From an uncultured Aquimarina sp. (lineage in GTDB: Bacteria; Bacteroidota; Bacteroidia; Flavobacteriales; Flavobacteriaceae), in contig CANLYR010000005.1 in assembly GCA_947495425.1 (NCBI GenBank), positions 1 through 64,000 on the forward strand: DNA of 64,000 nucleotides. The letters are read 5' to 3'. Within the stretch, counting starts at the first letter, position 1. Each line of letters begins with the position of its first letter. Under the pieces are notes generated by a model. The model ran no database searches, had not been told where the DNA came from, and saw nothing but the letters and a program-made list of their open reading frames with translations. Positions 42,995 to 52,306 of this stretch are shown here, one piece after another. The position numbers were made by a program, and so were the translations under genes.

Positions 42995-43453
42995 AGTATG
43001 TTAAATTTCATAATTACTTTAAAAAATTAGAGAACGCTTATCAATAAAAAGCAACAATTCTCGAATTTAAAAATTAAAGGGTAATATGTACTAGGGGTAG
43101 ACCATTTAAAAGAAACGCTTTTAGCTTTAGAAAAATCATTCTAATAAATCAATATGAATTTACAAAAAAATGTCTACCCTCAACATGTATGCAAGCATTT
43201 ATTTTCTCTTATGACTTTACACCTTACTAACTTCTAAATAACAGTTTACATATGGGATACTGTGTAAGATGAGATCTAAACCTAAGGATAATAACAGTAA
43301 AGACAAGGAAATTGGATAGCGTATATAATGAATTAAGTACGTAGTTACAAAACGAATTCTAATTAAACCGTTACGAATACTAAAACTCCTCTTGAAAGAT
43401 CGTGATAAGACACTAATTTTATACTCAAATAGCCAACCTCAAAATAAGCTGTT
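42995..43453. other. Intergenic region upstream of the secreted hypothetical
   Basis: About 459 bases. GGGTAGAC (43095-43102) and GTCTACCC (43172-43179) form a long-distance inverted repeat, with nearby CCATTT and AAAAT extending it loosely. No gene or RNA was recognised. Confidence 0.35.
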
Positions 43454-44026
43454 ATGAAAAATGTTGCCATAATCATTATTTTATTTCAAAGTTTTCAATT
43501 TATCTATTCCCAAGGATTTATTGATACTGAAAAATATTTAGTAACGACAGAAATTACAGATCAAGGAAAAGAGCATCCGGTTTATCAGGTCAATTTGGTT
43601 AGATCAGAAAATAGCTCCGAAAAAATTTCGACGCTAACCATTGATGATACAGAACTTTTTGAGGACATCTTTATTACCACCTTAGAGAATCCCGGATTAG
43701 AAGGAATCTCTGAGGTGATTAAGATGGAAGTAGAATACCTCGCATGCTGTGCGCATGTAGAAGCGTACTACTTTACGGTTTCAGAAGATGGTGATACCAT
43801 TGTTGCACTACCTGAACTCAAAAATGTATATTGTGAGGACTCTAATACAGATTTTCAATATATATTTCCGAACCAAGAGTATGGTATCAAAGGTAATATC
43901 TTACAAACTCAAACATTTTATAAAAATACATCTGATATACAATACGTGAATTTGAAGCAAAGTTTTGAATGGAACCACGGTACTATTAATTCTTCGAAAA
44001 CAACGACAGCAATTACTGGGTATTAA
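43454..44026 (+). CDS. Hypothetical secreted protein
   Basis: This 190-aa protein begins with a Sec-type signal (VAIIIILFQSFQFIYSQ). The rest is mainly beta-type sequence with a Cys pair (EYLACCAHVEAY) and a third Cys in NVYCEDSN. I recognise no family. It stands alone and is followed by a good terminator. Confidence 0.75.
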   Translation: MKNVAIIIILFQSFQFIYSQGFIDTEKYLVTTEITDQGKEHPVYQVNLVRSENSSEKISTLTIDDTELFEDIFITTLENPGLEGISEVIKMEVEYLACCAHVEAYYFTVSEDGDTIVALPELKNVYCEDSNTDFQYIFPNQEYGIKGNILQTQTFYKNTSDIQYVNLKQSFEWNHGTINSSKTTTAITGY

Positions 44027-44090
44027 AGAAAGCCATTCACAAACTCAACTCAATCTGATGAACAAAAAGGGGGAAACTTTTGTTTATTAT

Positions 44091-44124
44091 ACCGATCCAT
44101 CTTTAAGGTGGGTCGGTTTTGTTG
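44091..44124 (+). terminator. Rho-independent-type terminator
   Basis: ACCGATCCA (44091-44099) pairs with TGGGTCGGT (44109-44117) with one G-T wobble, followed by TTTTGTTG. It ends transcription of the secreted hypothetical gene. Confidence 0.75.
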
Positions 44125-44173
44125 TAGTATATAAATAACAATGTATACTTCTAAGTCAAAAAAACAGTTTGAT

Positions 44174-44181
44174 TATATTTG
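44174..44181 (+). promoter_or_regulatory. Possible -7 element of the sensor kinase gene
   Basis: TATATTTG fits the Bacteroidota -7 consensus TAnnTTTG and lies 22 bp before the ATG. A -33 TTTG at normal spacing is not clear. Confidence 0.35.
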
Positions 44182-44202
44182 TTCTCGACCTCATTCTTGT
44201 TT

Positions 44203-47200
44203 ATGAATTTATATCGCTATTTCAATTTTATATTTCTCATCCTAATTTGGGGTTCTATCTGCGTATTATCGGCACAGAATAACCAGCTTAGAGGATATAC
44301 ATTAGAGGATGGCTTACCTCAATCACAGGTTTATGATATTATACAAGATGATATTGGATATCTATGGCTAGGTACACAAGGTGGCGGTCTTTGCAGATTT
44401 AATGGTGATGCCTTCAAAATCTGGAATGAAAGTGATGGATTACAATCTAATTATATCCAATCCCTCGCCTTTGTTAATGATAGCCTTTTTATAGGCACCA
44501 AAAGTGGGCTTAGTATTAAAACAAAAAATAGATTCACCAACCTAGAAGGACCAAGAATTAATAGAATATTTAGGATCAATAATAAAACCTTTTTAGCGAC
44601 CAATATCGGGATCTATGAATATCAAAAAAAACGTGGATTAGTTAAGATAAATCTTAATCCCAAAATCAACACCAGTATTATTAATGATATTGTTTTTGAT
44701 GGTAAACTATTCTGGGTTGCAACCAATAAGGGATTGTGGAAATTAAAGAATATTAGACAAAACTCCAGCATTATAGAGCGACATAGTGCTCATGATTTTA
44801 CAGCTGCTATATATTATAATAATAAAATCTTTGCTGCCGCTTTTAATCAAGGTGTGTTGGTACTGAATACAAATGCGAAAAGTTATGGCAATCATTGGAT
44901 TGAAAAACCACTAAGAGTGACCAATATTTCTGTTCATGATGATAATGAACTATGGTTTGCTACAAACAATGAAGGCATCACAATAATCGACGCCAAAAAA
45001 CGCACCAAAAAAAAGAAAATCAATCGCAAAAATGGTTTAACGGTATCCCATATAAGAAAAAGTATTTTGGATCGTCAATCCAATATTTGGATCGCTACTT
45101 CGGGTGGAGGGTTCTATAAATACTTTGAAAATAATTTTATTCATTATGACCAGAACACAGGGTTAAAAGGCAATCGCGTGTATGCAGTACATACTGCAAA
45201 AGAAGGCATTTGGGCATCTAATTCTGAAGCCGGACTTATAAAAATTGACTCCCTTGGTATTCAGAAAATCCCCCAAGATGATCAACTATCAGAAGTAAAG
45301 ATCAAAACGATAACAAGTGATTTTTCTGGAAACATATGGGCAGGAACCGATGGAAAAGGGATCCTTTTTAAACAAGTTAAAAAAATCGACAGTATAGTTA
45401 TCGATAGTAGTCAGGTAAAGCTATTAAAAACAGACACAATTACAAACATTGACGCTTTGTTAAAGCGGGATACGCTAGTTAAAACTGTGTATAAAAATCA
45501 TATCATAGATGTAGACAAAGGGTTACCATCAGATTGGATCAGAACTATACTTGTTGACAGAAGTACAATTTGGGCAGCATCGTATTCAACAGGCATTGTG
45601 AGATTCAAATATGATTCGGAAAAAAAACGATTGCTAGGTGTAAAAAAATTCGAAAGAAGAAATGGTATAAAAGACCTACAAATCAGTTACATGACACAAG
45701 ACTCTTTGGGTAAGATTTGGTATGCTACACAAAATGGACACTTAGGTTACATCAAAAATAATCGTGTTACTCATCTAAATAATGTTTTAAATCAAAAAAC
45801 GGCGATCAGCACATTGCTATTTCATAAAAACAAACTGTATATCGGCACCGAAGGCAGAGGGATATGGTGGTCTGATCTTGATGGAGATATAACACTCAGA
45901 AAACTAAAGGGTAGAAAGCGACCCTATTCTGATAATATTTACCAAATGATTTTTGACGGGCAGAACAATCTATGGGTAGGTAGTGAGAGAGGCGTAGATA
46001 AAATAGAATTAAATCAATCTAATGAAATTGTAGATATTTTTCATTTTGGAAGAAACGATGGGTTTTTAGGAATTGAAACCTGTCGTAATGCCGTCACCAA
46101 AGATAAAAACGGAAACTTATGGTTTGGTGCTATCTATGGGTTAACAAAATACCAACCGAGTGAGACCATTAAAAAAACAATCAAGCCTAAGCTGTTTTTT
46201 GAAAATATTGAAGTCGCATACCGAAGCGTAGATTCTATTAATCTAAATACCTGGACCAATAGTAGTAATGTTTTAAAACTAAAACCGAATCAAACCGAAC
46301 TCTCTTTTAGTTACAAAACCATTGATCTTGATCACCCCAATGACATACAATATCGTATCCGTTTGAATACTTCTGAGTGGAGCCCTTGGTCATCAGACAA
46401 CAAACAAAATCTAGCAGGTTTGGCCTATGGTGCACATACCTTTTTTGCCCAATCCAGAAATTACAGATGGGAGGAAAGCGATCCTGTAGCTTTTAATTTC
46501 TTTATCGATAGCCCTATTTATGAAAAAACCTGGTTTCAATTCTCTGTATTAGGTATAATACTATTTGTTTTAGGAGGCTATGCCATGTCCTACATAAGAA
46601 GAGTAAAACATAAAAATAAGGAAGAACGAAAACGGTTAGAAATGCAAAATCATTTGCTTTCACTAGAACAAAAAGCATTGCGTTTACAAATGAACCCACA
46701 TTTTATCTTTAATGCCCTTAATGGTATCAAAGCCATGGGAACGAGTAACCCACAACGTATGAATAATACCATCAATACGTTTGCCATCTTGTTACGCGAA
46801 ACCCTATATAACTCCAGAAAAGATTATATTACACTAGATCAAGAAATACAAACATTAAAACATTATGTAGAGATAGAGAAGTTGATGGCAAATAAACCGT
46901 TTACGTATGACATTGCTATAGATACAGATTTTGACCCAGAGGAAATATTAATTCCGCCTATGCTCATCCAACCTTTTGTAGAAAATGCAGTTAGGCACGG
47001 TATCTTAAAAGGAAGTAGAGCCGGTAAGCTCAAAGTACAGTTTCATACTACCGAAGAATTCTTACATTGTACGGTATTAGATAATGGGCAAGGTATTTTT
47101 CAGTCCCAAAAAGCAAAGACAAATACAGACCATCAATCCATGGCACTAACAGTGACCAGGGAAAGACTTGAGTCTATTTCGGGCAAAGATTCTTTAATTA

Positions 47201-47280
47201 TAAAAGAGATTAAAAATAATGGCAATACGATTGCCGGAACCCAAATTACATTTAAAATACCATTACAAACCGACTATTAA
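44203..47280 (+). CDS. Propeller-type sensor histidine kinase (LytS-like)
   Basis: The 1025-aa sensor has a signal or membrane anchor (FNFIFLILIWGSICVLSAQ) followed by repeats of a two-component-regulator propeller (YTLEDGLPQSQVYDIIQDDIGYLWLGTQGGG, with many similar WxAT/WIG-type blades), a Y_Y_Y domain (about 665-755), one transmembrane helix (FQFSVLGIILFVLGGYAM) and a His_kinase domain with LRLQMNPHFIFNALNGIKAM (phosphate-accepting His) and an ATPase region (PPMLIQPFVENAVRHGILKG). It pairs with the LytTR regulator 9 bp later. The ligand is unknown. I chose the first ATG at 44203. Confidence 0.9.
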   Translation: MNLYRYFNFIFLILIWGSICVLSAQNNQLRGYTLEDGLPQSQVYDIIQDDIGYLWLGTQGGGLCRFNGDAFKIWNESDGLQSNYIQSLAFVNDSLFIGTKSGLSIKTKNRFTNLEGPRINRIFRINNKTFLATNIGIYEYQKKRGLVKINLNPKINTSIINDIVFDGKLFWVATNKGLWKLKNIRQNSSIIERHSAHDFTAAIYYNNKIFAAAFNQGVLVLNTNAKSYGNHWIEKPLRVTNISVHDDNELWFATNNEGITIIDAKKRTKKKKINRKNGLTVSHIRKSILDRQSNIWIATSGGGFYKYFENNFIHYDQNTGLKGNRVYAVHTAKEGIWASNSEAGLIKIDSLGIQKIPQDDQLSEVKIKTITSDFSGNIWAGTDGKGILFKQVKKIDSIVIDSSQVKLLKTDTITNIDALLKRDTLVKTVYKNHIIDVDKGLPSDWIRTILVDRSTIWAASYSTGIVRFKYDSEKKRLLGVKKFERRNGIKDLQISYMTQDSLGKIWYATQNGHLGYIKNNRVTHLNNVLNQKTAISTLLFHKNKLYIGTEGRGIWWSDLDGDITLRKLKGRKRPYSDNIYQMIFDGQNNLWVGSERGVDKIELNQSNEIVDIFHFGRNDGFLGIETCRNAVTKDKNGNLWFGAIYGLTKYQPSETIKKTIKPKLFFENIEVAYRSVDSINLNTWTNSSNVLKLKPNQTELSFSYKTIDLDHPNDIQYRIRLNTSEWSPWSSDNKQNLAGLAYGAHTFFAQSRNYRWEESDPVAFNFFIDSPIYEKTWFQFSVLGIILFVLGGYAMSYIRRVKHKNKEERKRLEMQNHLLSLEQKALRLQMNPHFIFNALNGIKAMGTSNPQRMNNTINTFAILLRETLYNSRKDYITLDQEIQTLKHYVEIEKLMANKPFTYDIAIDTDFDPEEILIPPMLIQPFVENAVRHGILKGSRAGKLKVQFHTTEEFLHCTVLDNGQGIFQSQKAKTNTDHQSMALTVTRERLESISGKDSLIIKEIKNNGNTIAGTQITFKIPLQTDY

Positions 47281-47289
47281 ATCATTTCT

Positions 47290-48039
47290 ATGCTTACAGC
47301 TATTATTGTAGAAGACATGCCAGACGCGCTTCAGCTTTTAAAAAGTGATCTTGAGGCTAATCATCCAGAAATAAAGATTATTGATACCGCACAAAGTGTA
47401 GTAGAAGCTGCAAAATCACTACGAAACACAGAACCCGATATTTTATTTTTAGATATTATGTTGGGCGATGGTACTGGCTTTGATGTATTAGAGATATTTC
47501 CTGATCTAAAATCAAAAATTATTTTTGTTACTGCCAGTGATGAGTTTGCGATTAGGGCTTTTAAATTTGCAGCCATTGATTATGTATTAAAACCATACTC
47601 AAACGAAGAATTAGCACAAGCTATTGCCAAAGCCAAACAACAAATACAACCTAACAAAGAACGATTAAACATCCTAAAAGATACCTTATCTGCTCCTGAG
47701 CAAAAACCCGACAAAATATCGCTACATACCCTTGATAAAATTATTATTGTAAGCCTTGACGATATAATACGCTGCGAATCAGACAGTAACAATACAATCT
47801 TTTATCTACAAGACGGGCAAAAAATATTTGTAACCAAAACGTTGAAGTATTTTGCCGACATGCTAAAGAATTATCAATTCCTGAGAGTACACCAAAGTCA
47901 TCTAGTGAACCTACAATGTATCAGCGCATTTATTAAAACTGACGGAGGATATCTTCTACTCAAAAACGGAGAAAACATACCTGTTTCTGTTCGTAAAAAA
48001 ATAGAAGTCATGGAGATTTTAGATCGATTACATCGGTAA
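47290..48039 (+). CDS. LytTR response regulator
   Basis: This 249-aa regulator has a receiver domain with the phospho-accepting Asp in ILFLDIMLGDGTGFDVL (about D54) and the Lys in YVLKPYSNEELAQAI. The C-terminal LytTR DNA-binding domain includes HTLDKIIIVSLDDIIRCESDSNNTIFYL and FLRVHQSHLVNLQCI. It is the partner of the preceding propeller kinase. Confidence 0.94.
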   Translation: MLTAIIVEDMPDALQLLKSDLEANHPEIKIIDTAQSVVEAAKSLRNTEPDILFLDIMLGDGTGFDVLEIFPDLKSKIIFVTASDEFAIRAFKFAAIDYVLKPYSNEELAQAIAKAKQQIQPNKERLNILKDTLSAPEQKPDKISLHTLDKIIIVSLDDIIRCESDSNNTIFYLQDGQKIFVTKTLKYFADMLKNYQFLRVHQSHLVNLQCISAFIKTDGGYLLLKNGENIPVSVRKKIEVMEILDRLHR

Positions 48040-48258
48040 AAAATCATAACTATAAAATATCTTTTGGGAGATACTGGCTATCAGATAGAAAATATAATCG
48101 TTATCATTAGATATTATTTCAAACACTCATAAATAAATAGTATACATGCAATAAAAAAATTAAATGAAGATGTATGATACTAATCGCGTAATTTTACGAG
48201 TATTTATTATGAATGCACTTTTACCCTTAACACGAAACATTACTATAAAAACATACTT

Positions 48259-49623
48259 ATGATGCATCTTTTTAAAAATATGAAGCAAATTATCCACCTG
48301 ATGAAGGAGGTTGATTTTAAGGAATTAAGCAAAATTTCAGAAAAAATAGATCTCGCAAAGATTATGAAATCTGTTGGTGAGTTAAACGATGCCCAGCTCA
48401 ATGGATTGACAAAAATGCTTACTGAAAAGGCAAAAAAAGGACAACATAAGCTACCACCTATAGATGGGGATTTTTATGATTATGATTTAAAGCTTACCCA
48501 AGAAGAAAGAGCTATCCAATTAAAAGTGCGCAACTTTATGGAAACAGAAGTTGAACCCATTGCGAATGACTATTGGAACAGGGCTGAGTTTCCTATGGAA
48601 ATCATCCCTAAACTAGCAAAACTGAATATTTGTGGTGTGGCCTATAATGGCTATGAGTGCCCTAACCTACCTTTTGTTATGGAAGGGATTATTGCTGAAG
48701 AACTATCACGCGTAGATGTGTCGATCTCTACATTCTTTGGTGTGCATAGCGGTTTGGCTATGGGTTCTATTTATCTCTGTGGCAGTGAAGAACAAAAACA
48801 AGAATGGCTTCCCAAAATGCAAAAATTAGAAGCTATTGGTGCGTTTGGACTCACAGAACCTAATGTAGGTAGTGGTGTTGCCGGAGGTATGGAAACTACA
48901 TGCAAAAAAGAAGGAGAGCACTGGGTACTTAATGGTCAGAAAAAATGGATAGGTAATGCTACATTTTCAGATGTAACCATTATTTGGGCAAGAGATATTG
49001 ATTCGAATCAGGTGAAGGGATTTCTTGTACGTAAAGGCAATCCTGGATATAAAGCAGAGAAAATTGAAAATAAAATGGCATTACGTACCGTCCAAAATGC
49101 TCTGATCACACTTACCGATTGTAAAGTGCCGGAACAGGATAGATTACAACATGCAAATTCGTTTAGAGACACTGCAAAAGTGCTAAGAATGACCCGTGCC
49201 GGTGTGGCATGGCAAGCCTTAGGTTGTGCCAGAGGAGCGTATGAAAGCGCATTGAAATATACTAAAAAGAGAGAGCAGTTTGGCAAACCGATCGCAAAGT
49301 TTCAACTTATTCAAAATCATCTGGTAGAGATGTTAGCCAATCTAACAGCGATGAAAGCCATGGTATATCGACTATCCGAGTTGCAAGACCAGGGATTGCT
49401 AACCGATGAGCACGCATCACTGGCAAAAGTATTTTGTTCGATGCGCACACGCGATGTAGTCAGCCGGGCTCGAGAAGTTATGGGCGGAAATGGCATTCTA
49501 CTCGAGTACGATGTAGCTCGATTTGTAGCAGATGCCGAAGCTATTTATTCCTATGAAGGTACCAAAGAAATAAATTCCTTGATCGTTGGACGAGCAATTA
49601 CCGGGTATAGTGCCTTTGTATAA
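48259..49623 (+). CDS. Acyl-CoA dehydrogenase, glutaryl-CoA dehydrogenase-like
   Basis: This 454-aa flavoenzyme has the core DYDLKLTQEERAIQLKVRNFMETEV, FGLTEPNVGSGVAGGMET, WIGNATFSDVTIIWAR, LALKYTKKREQFGKPIA-type sequence (ALKYTKKREQFGKPIAKFQL) and the catalytic Glu in SYEGTKEINSLIVGRAITG. The C-terminus resembles glutaryl-CoA dehydrogenase. An extra ~60 residue helical N-terminus precedes it, so the true start may be downstream of MMHLF. It stands alone between the kinase pair and nhaA. Confidence 0.82.
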   Translation: MMHLFKNMKQIIHLMKEVDFKELSKISEKIDLAKIMKSVGELNDAQLNGLTKMLTEKAKKGQHKLPPIDGDFYDYDLKLTQEERAIQLKVRNFMETEVEPIANDYWNRAEFPMEIIPKLAKLNICGVAYNGYECPNLPFVMEGIIAEELSRVDVSISTFFGVHSGLAMGSIYLCGSEEQKQEWLPKMQKLEAIGAFGLTEPNVGSGVAGGMETTCKKEGEHWVLNGQKKWIGNATFSDVTIIWARDIDSNQVKGFLVRKGNPGYKAEKIENKMALRTVQNALITLTDCKVPEQDRLQHANSFRDTAKVLRMTRAGVAWQALGCARGAYESALKYTKKREQFGKPIAKFQLIQNHLVEMLANLTAMKAMVYRLSELQDQGLLTDEHASLAKVFCSMRTRDVVSRAREVMGGNGILLEYDVARFVADAEAIYSYEGTKEINSLIVGRAITGYSAFV

Positions 49624-49780
49624 AACCAGTGTTATGCATTAGAATTTTGTTATTACGTGTTACCAATCTAGTTTTAAATGTCATATGCAGCCTCCAGTGC
49701 TTAGCATTTTAAGGCAAAATAGCTATGGAGTTATTGTATAACGAAGAAGAACTAATATTTGCAGCGTATTTACCACAAGG

Positions 49781-51094
49781 CTATTCTTTCTTACGGGATA
49801 TTCTAAGAATGACATAGCCTATAATTCCTGAGACCAAAGAGCCTATGATAATACCAACCTTTGCAGAATTTATACTGATTAAATCTCCGTAAAATGCCAG
49901 ATTATCAATAAAAATAGACATGGTAAACCCTACACCGGCTATAGCTGAAATTCCTAGTATCTGTTTGAAATTGACGCCGGTGGGCAACTCGGTAATTTTG
50001 AGTTTTGTTCCCATATACGAGAATAGTGCAACACCAACAAATTTACCAACAAATAAACTTATCGCAATATTGATTAATAATGGGACATCAAAATCATAAG
50101 TAGTACTAATCACTACGCCCGCATTGGCAAAAGCAAAGATGGGTAAAATAAAATAGGCAGTTAAACTATGAAGTTTATGCTCGAGATGCTGCAAAGGAGA
50201 GCGTACTTCAAAAGCCAACTCGTCCAAAATTTCTAACTGTTCTAACTCGTCCTTGGTTAATAAGTGTTTATCATCATTATCTCCATCATCATTAGAAACA
50301 GTAACGATAGTATTAGAAATTGAACTCAGATTATCTGAGAATACTTTTATATTCATTCTTCTTTTGATGGGAATCGTAAAAGCCAGAATCACACCTGCGA
50401 TCGTAGGATGTACTCCGGATTTTAAAAATAAAAACCATATTACAATCGCAAGAATAATACCGATAGTAAATGAATATTTCTTTTTATAATAAAGCAATCC
50501 TAAAAAGGCAACAAGAATAACTCCGTAGAGTATAAAGAGCCAGTTGATGTTTGTACTATAAAATACAGCAATAACTAGAACTGCTGCAATATCATCTATA
50601 ATAGCGAAGGCTGTGAGAAAAATTTTAAGACTTAGCGGTACTCTCTTACCTAGTGTGCTTAAAATTGCCAAGGCAAAAGCGATATCGGTAGCCATTGGTA
50701 TCCCCCACCCCTTTGCCGTTTCTGGGTTTTGATTTAGAAATAAATAGAGACCTACCGGTACTATAACACCACCTACAGCTGCTACAAACGGAAAAGCAGC
50801 TTTTTTAATGGTATTAATTTCACCTACAAGTAATTCTCTTTTTAATTCTAATCCAATTAAAAAGAAGAAAATTGCCATTAAGCCATCATTGACCCAAAGA
50901 ATTAATGGTTTTTTCAACTCAAATTGCTGAAAAGACAGGCCGATTTCGTATTGCCATAGACGTTCATAATATTCGCCAAAAGGTGAATTTGCCCATAGCA
51001 GTGCAACAATAGTCATCCCAAAGAGCAACATTCCTGCCAAACTTTCTAATTTGATAAACTTTTGAAATGGTGTTAGTATTAATTTTTTAATCAT
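49781..51094 (-). CDS. nhaA: Na+/H+ antiporter NhaA
   Basis: This 437-aa membrane protein has the NhaA motifs LWVNDGLMAIFFFLIGLELKRELLVGE, MATDIAFALAILSTLGKRVPLSLK, FLTAFAIIDDIAAVLVIAVFY (with the paired Asp that bind sodium) and SGVHPTIAGVILAFTIPIK. A hydrophilic insert with acidic residues (DNLSSISN to DELEQLEIL) between helices makes it longer than E. coli NhaA (388 aa). It exports sodium. Confidence 0.95.
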   Translation of the reverse strand: MIKKLILTPFQKFIKLESLAGMLLFGMTIVALLWANSPFGEYYERLWQYEIGLSFQQFELKKPLILWVNDGLMAIFFFLIGLELKRELLVGEINTIKKAAFPFVAAVGGVIVPVGLYLFLNQNPETAKGWGIPMATDIAFALAILSTLGKRVPLSLKIFLTAFAIIDDIAAVLVIAVFYSTNINWLFILYGVILVAFLGLLYYKKKYSFTIGIILAIVIWFLFLKSGVHPTIAGVILAFTIPIKRRMNIKVFSDNLSSISNTIVTVSNDDGDNDDKHLLTKDELEQLEILDELAFEVRSPLQHLEHKLHSLTAYFILPIFAFANAGVVISTTYDFDVPLLINIAISLFVGKFVGVALFSYMGTKLKITELPTGVNFKQILGISAIAGVGFTMSIFIDNLAFYGDLISINSAKVGIIIGSLVSGIIGYVILRISRKKE

Positions 51095-51139
51095 TAGGTG
51101 ATTAGTTTAGAGGTTTATGTAGCGGTTAGTGCCAGTTTC

Positions 51140-51649
51140 TTATACATGGTTCTCGACTGCGCTCGAACAAACATTAATACACATTTTAAAATTCATAGCA
51201 TTATATAATTGATGATTAATAATATAGTAAGGAGGAATTAAACGCTCACCGCTAATTTTTTTATCGCCTTTAATTTCATAATCTTTAGTTTCCAGAATGC
51301 ATATGGAATCTCCGATTTTTACAGAATGATTAAAAAACATAATAATCCCCGATGTAATATTAGACAAGAGTGACCATTGTGCAAACATCGCTACTCCTAC
51401 TACAGTAAGTACTGAGCCTACAAAGACAGCTACAACAGCATGTTTCACTCCCCAGATAATCAGCAGCAGGGTTAGACAGATGGTGAGGAGTATAAAATTA
51501 AATACTTTTCTAATGAGTTGCGTTCTGGCTTTGTGTATAATTTTGTCAGTAATCGTTTTATCAATAAGCTTATTTACCAAAAATCGAATAAGCACAAATA
51601 CCGTTAGTATTACCAGTGATTCTATGATTTTAGTAGCATATATTTCCAT
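51140..51649 (-). CDS. Small MscS-like mechanosensitive channel protein, C-terminus altered
   Basis: This 169-aa protein has three membrane segments and the MscS pore/beta region (VGSVLTVVGVAMFAQWSLLSNITSGIIMFFNHSVKIGDSICI). After KIGDSI family members usually continue with a conserved beta domain, but here the sequence GERLIPPYYIINHQLYNAMNFKMC is unlike it. The last codons (CSSAVENHV) come from a palindromic repeat copy at 51149-51168. It may be a truncated or rearranged channel. Confidence 0.65.
   Translation of the reverse strand: MEIYATKIIESLVILTVFVLIRFLVNKLIDKTITDKIIHKARTQLIRKVFNFILLTICLTLLLIIWGVKHAVVAVFVGSVLTVVGVAMFAQWSLLSNITSGIIMFFNHSVKIGDSICILETKDYEIKGDKKISGERLIPPYYIINHQLYNAMNFKMCINVCSSAVENHV
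51149..51168. repeat. Palindromic repeat forming the C-terminus of the MscS-like gene
   Basis: GTTCTCGACTGCGCTCGAAC (20 bp). An opposite-orientation copy with one change is at 55090-55109 and a relative lies inside paaH at 11772-11793. Confidence 0.75.
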
Positions 51650-52306
51650 ACATTTTATTTTCTAAACAACGCTGTTTTATATAAATATAATTGGTGTGAG
51701 ATACGCCATTTCTATATTGAGTGCAAAGTAAAATTTTTTCTATAACTAAATTGTGGTCATTAACATAAAAAAGTACTACAATTGATATTTGACCTGTAGA
51801 TTCTCTTTAAAACAAAAAAAACAGCTACAAACTGAAGCCTATATCTATTCTAGGACAAGACAAAGTATAGTAGTTTTTTAGATCAGAATAGTAGTTATAA
51901 AGTGGATATCGAATAAAATCATGAAGTAAGAGACGTAGGACACCAAGAGCTAAAAGCCTAAAGCTAATAACCATTAGCTAATGTTCTATATGAAAACGCG
52001 AATAAGCTTCCTCCCTGCCACGCCGGGGTGGTGTCGACTCGTGGCGGTGGAGGGGTGCAATATTCTAGTTACCACTTCATATACTTTTTATCTATCGTAC
52101 CTTTTCTATTCATCTTTTTCCACAAGTTTTGATTATTCTGCGAAGTCGGGAGACTTTGGAGCAGTGAACTAAAACCTGAATACTGAATACTCAACAGTTG
52201 GTAATAGGCAGTGGGCAGTTAGCACTGAAACCAGAAATCTCAAACCTGAATACTATAAGGAAAACTATTGACTATCAACCATTGACTACTTAACAATCAA
52301 GTTCTC
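51650..52306. other. Repeat-rich intergenic region
   Basis: This 657-bp gap has no supported gene. It contains an AGCTAAT-AACC-ATTAGCT hairpin (51962-51979), a GC-rich imperfect stem with CCTCCCTGCCAC (52010-52021) and GTGGCGGTGGAGG (52041-52053), and then a run of short phrases such as CCTGAATACTGAATACT, CAGTGGGCAGTT and TTGACTATCAACCATTGACTAC (52170-52295). The last type of degenerate word repeat is common between flavobacterial genes. Confidence 0.6.

Noticed and set aside
51981..52172. 63-codon frame across the GC-rich stem
   Set aside because: The peptide comes from an inverted repeat and shows no protein-like pattern.
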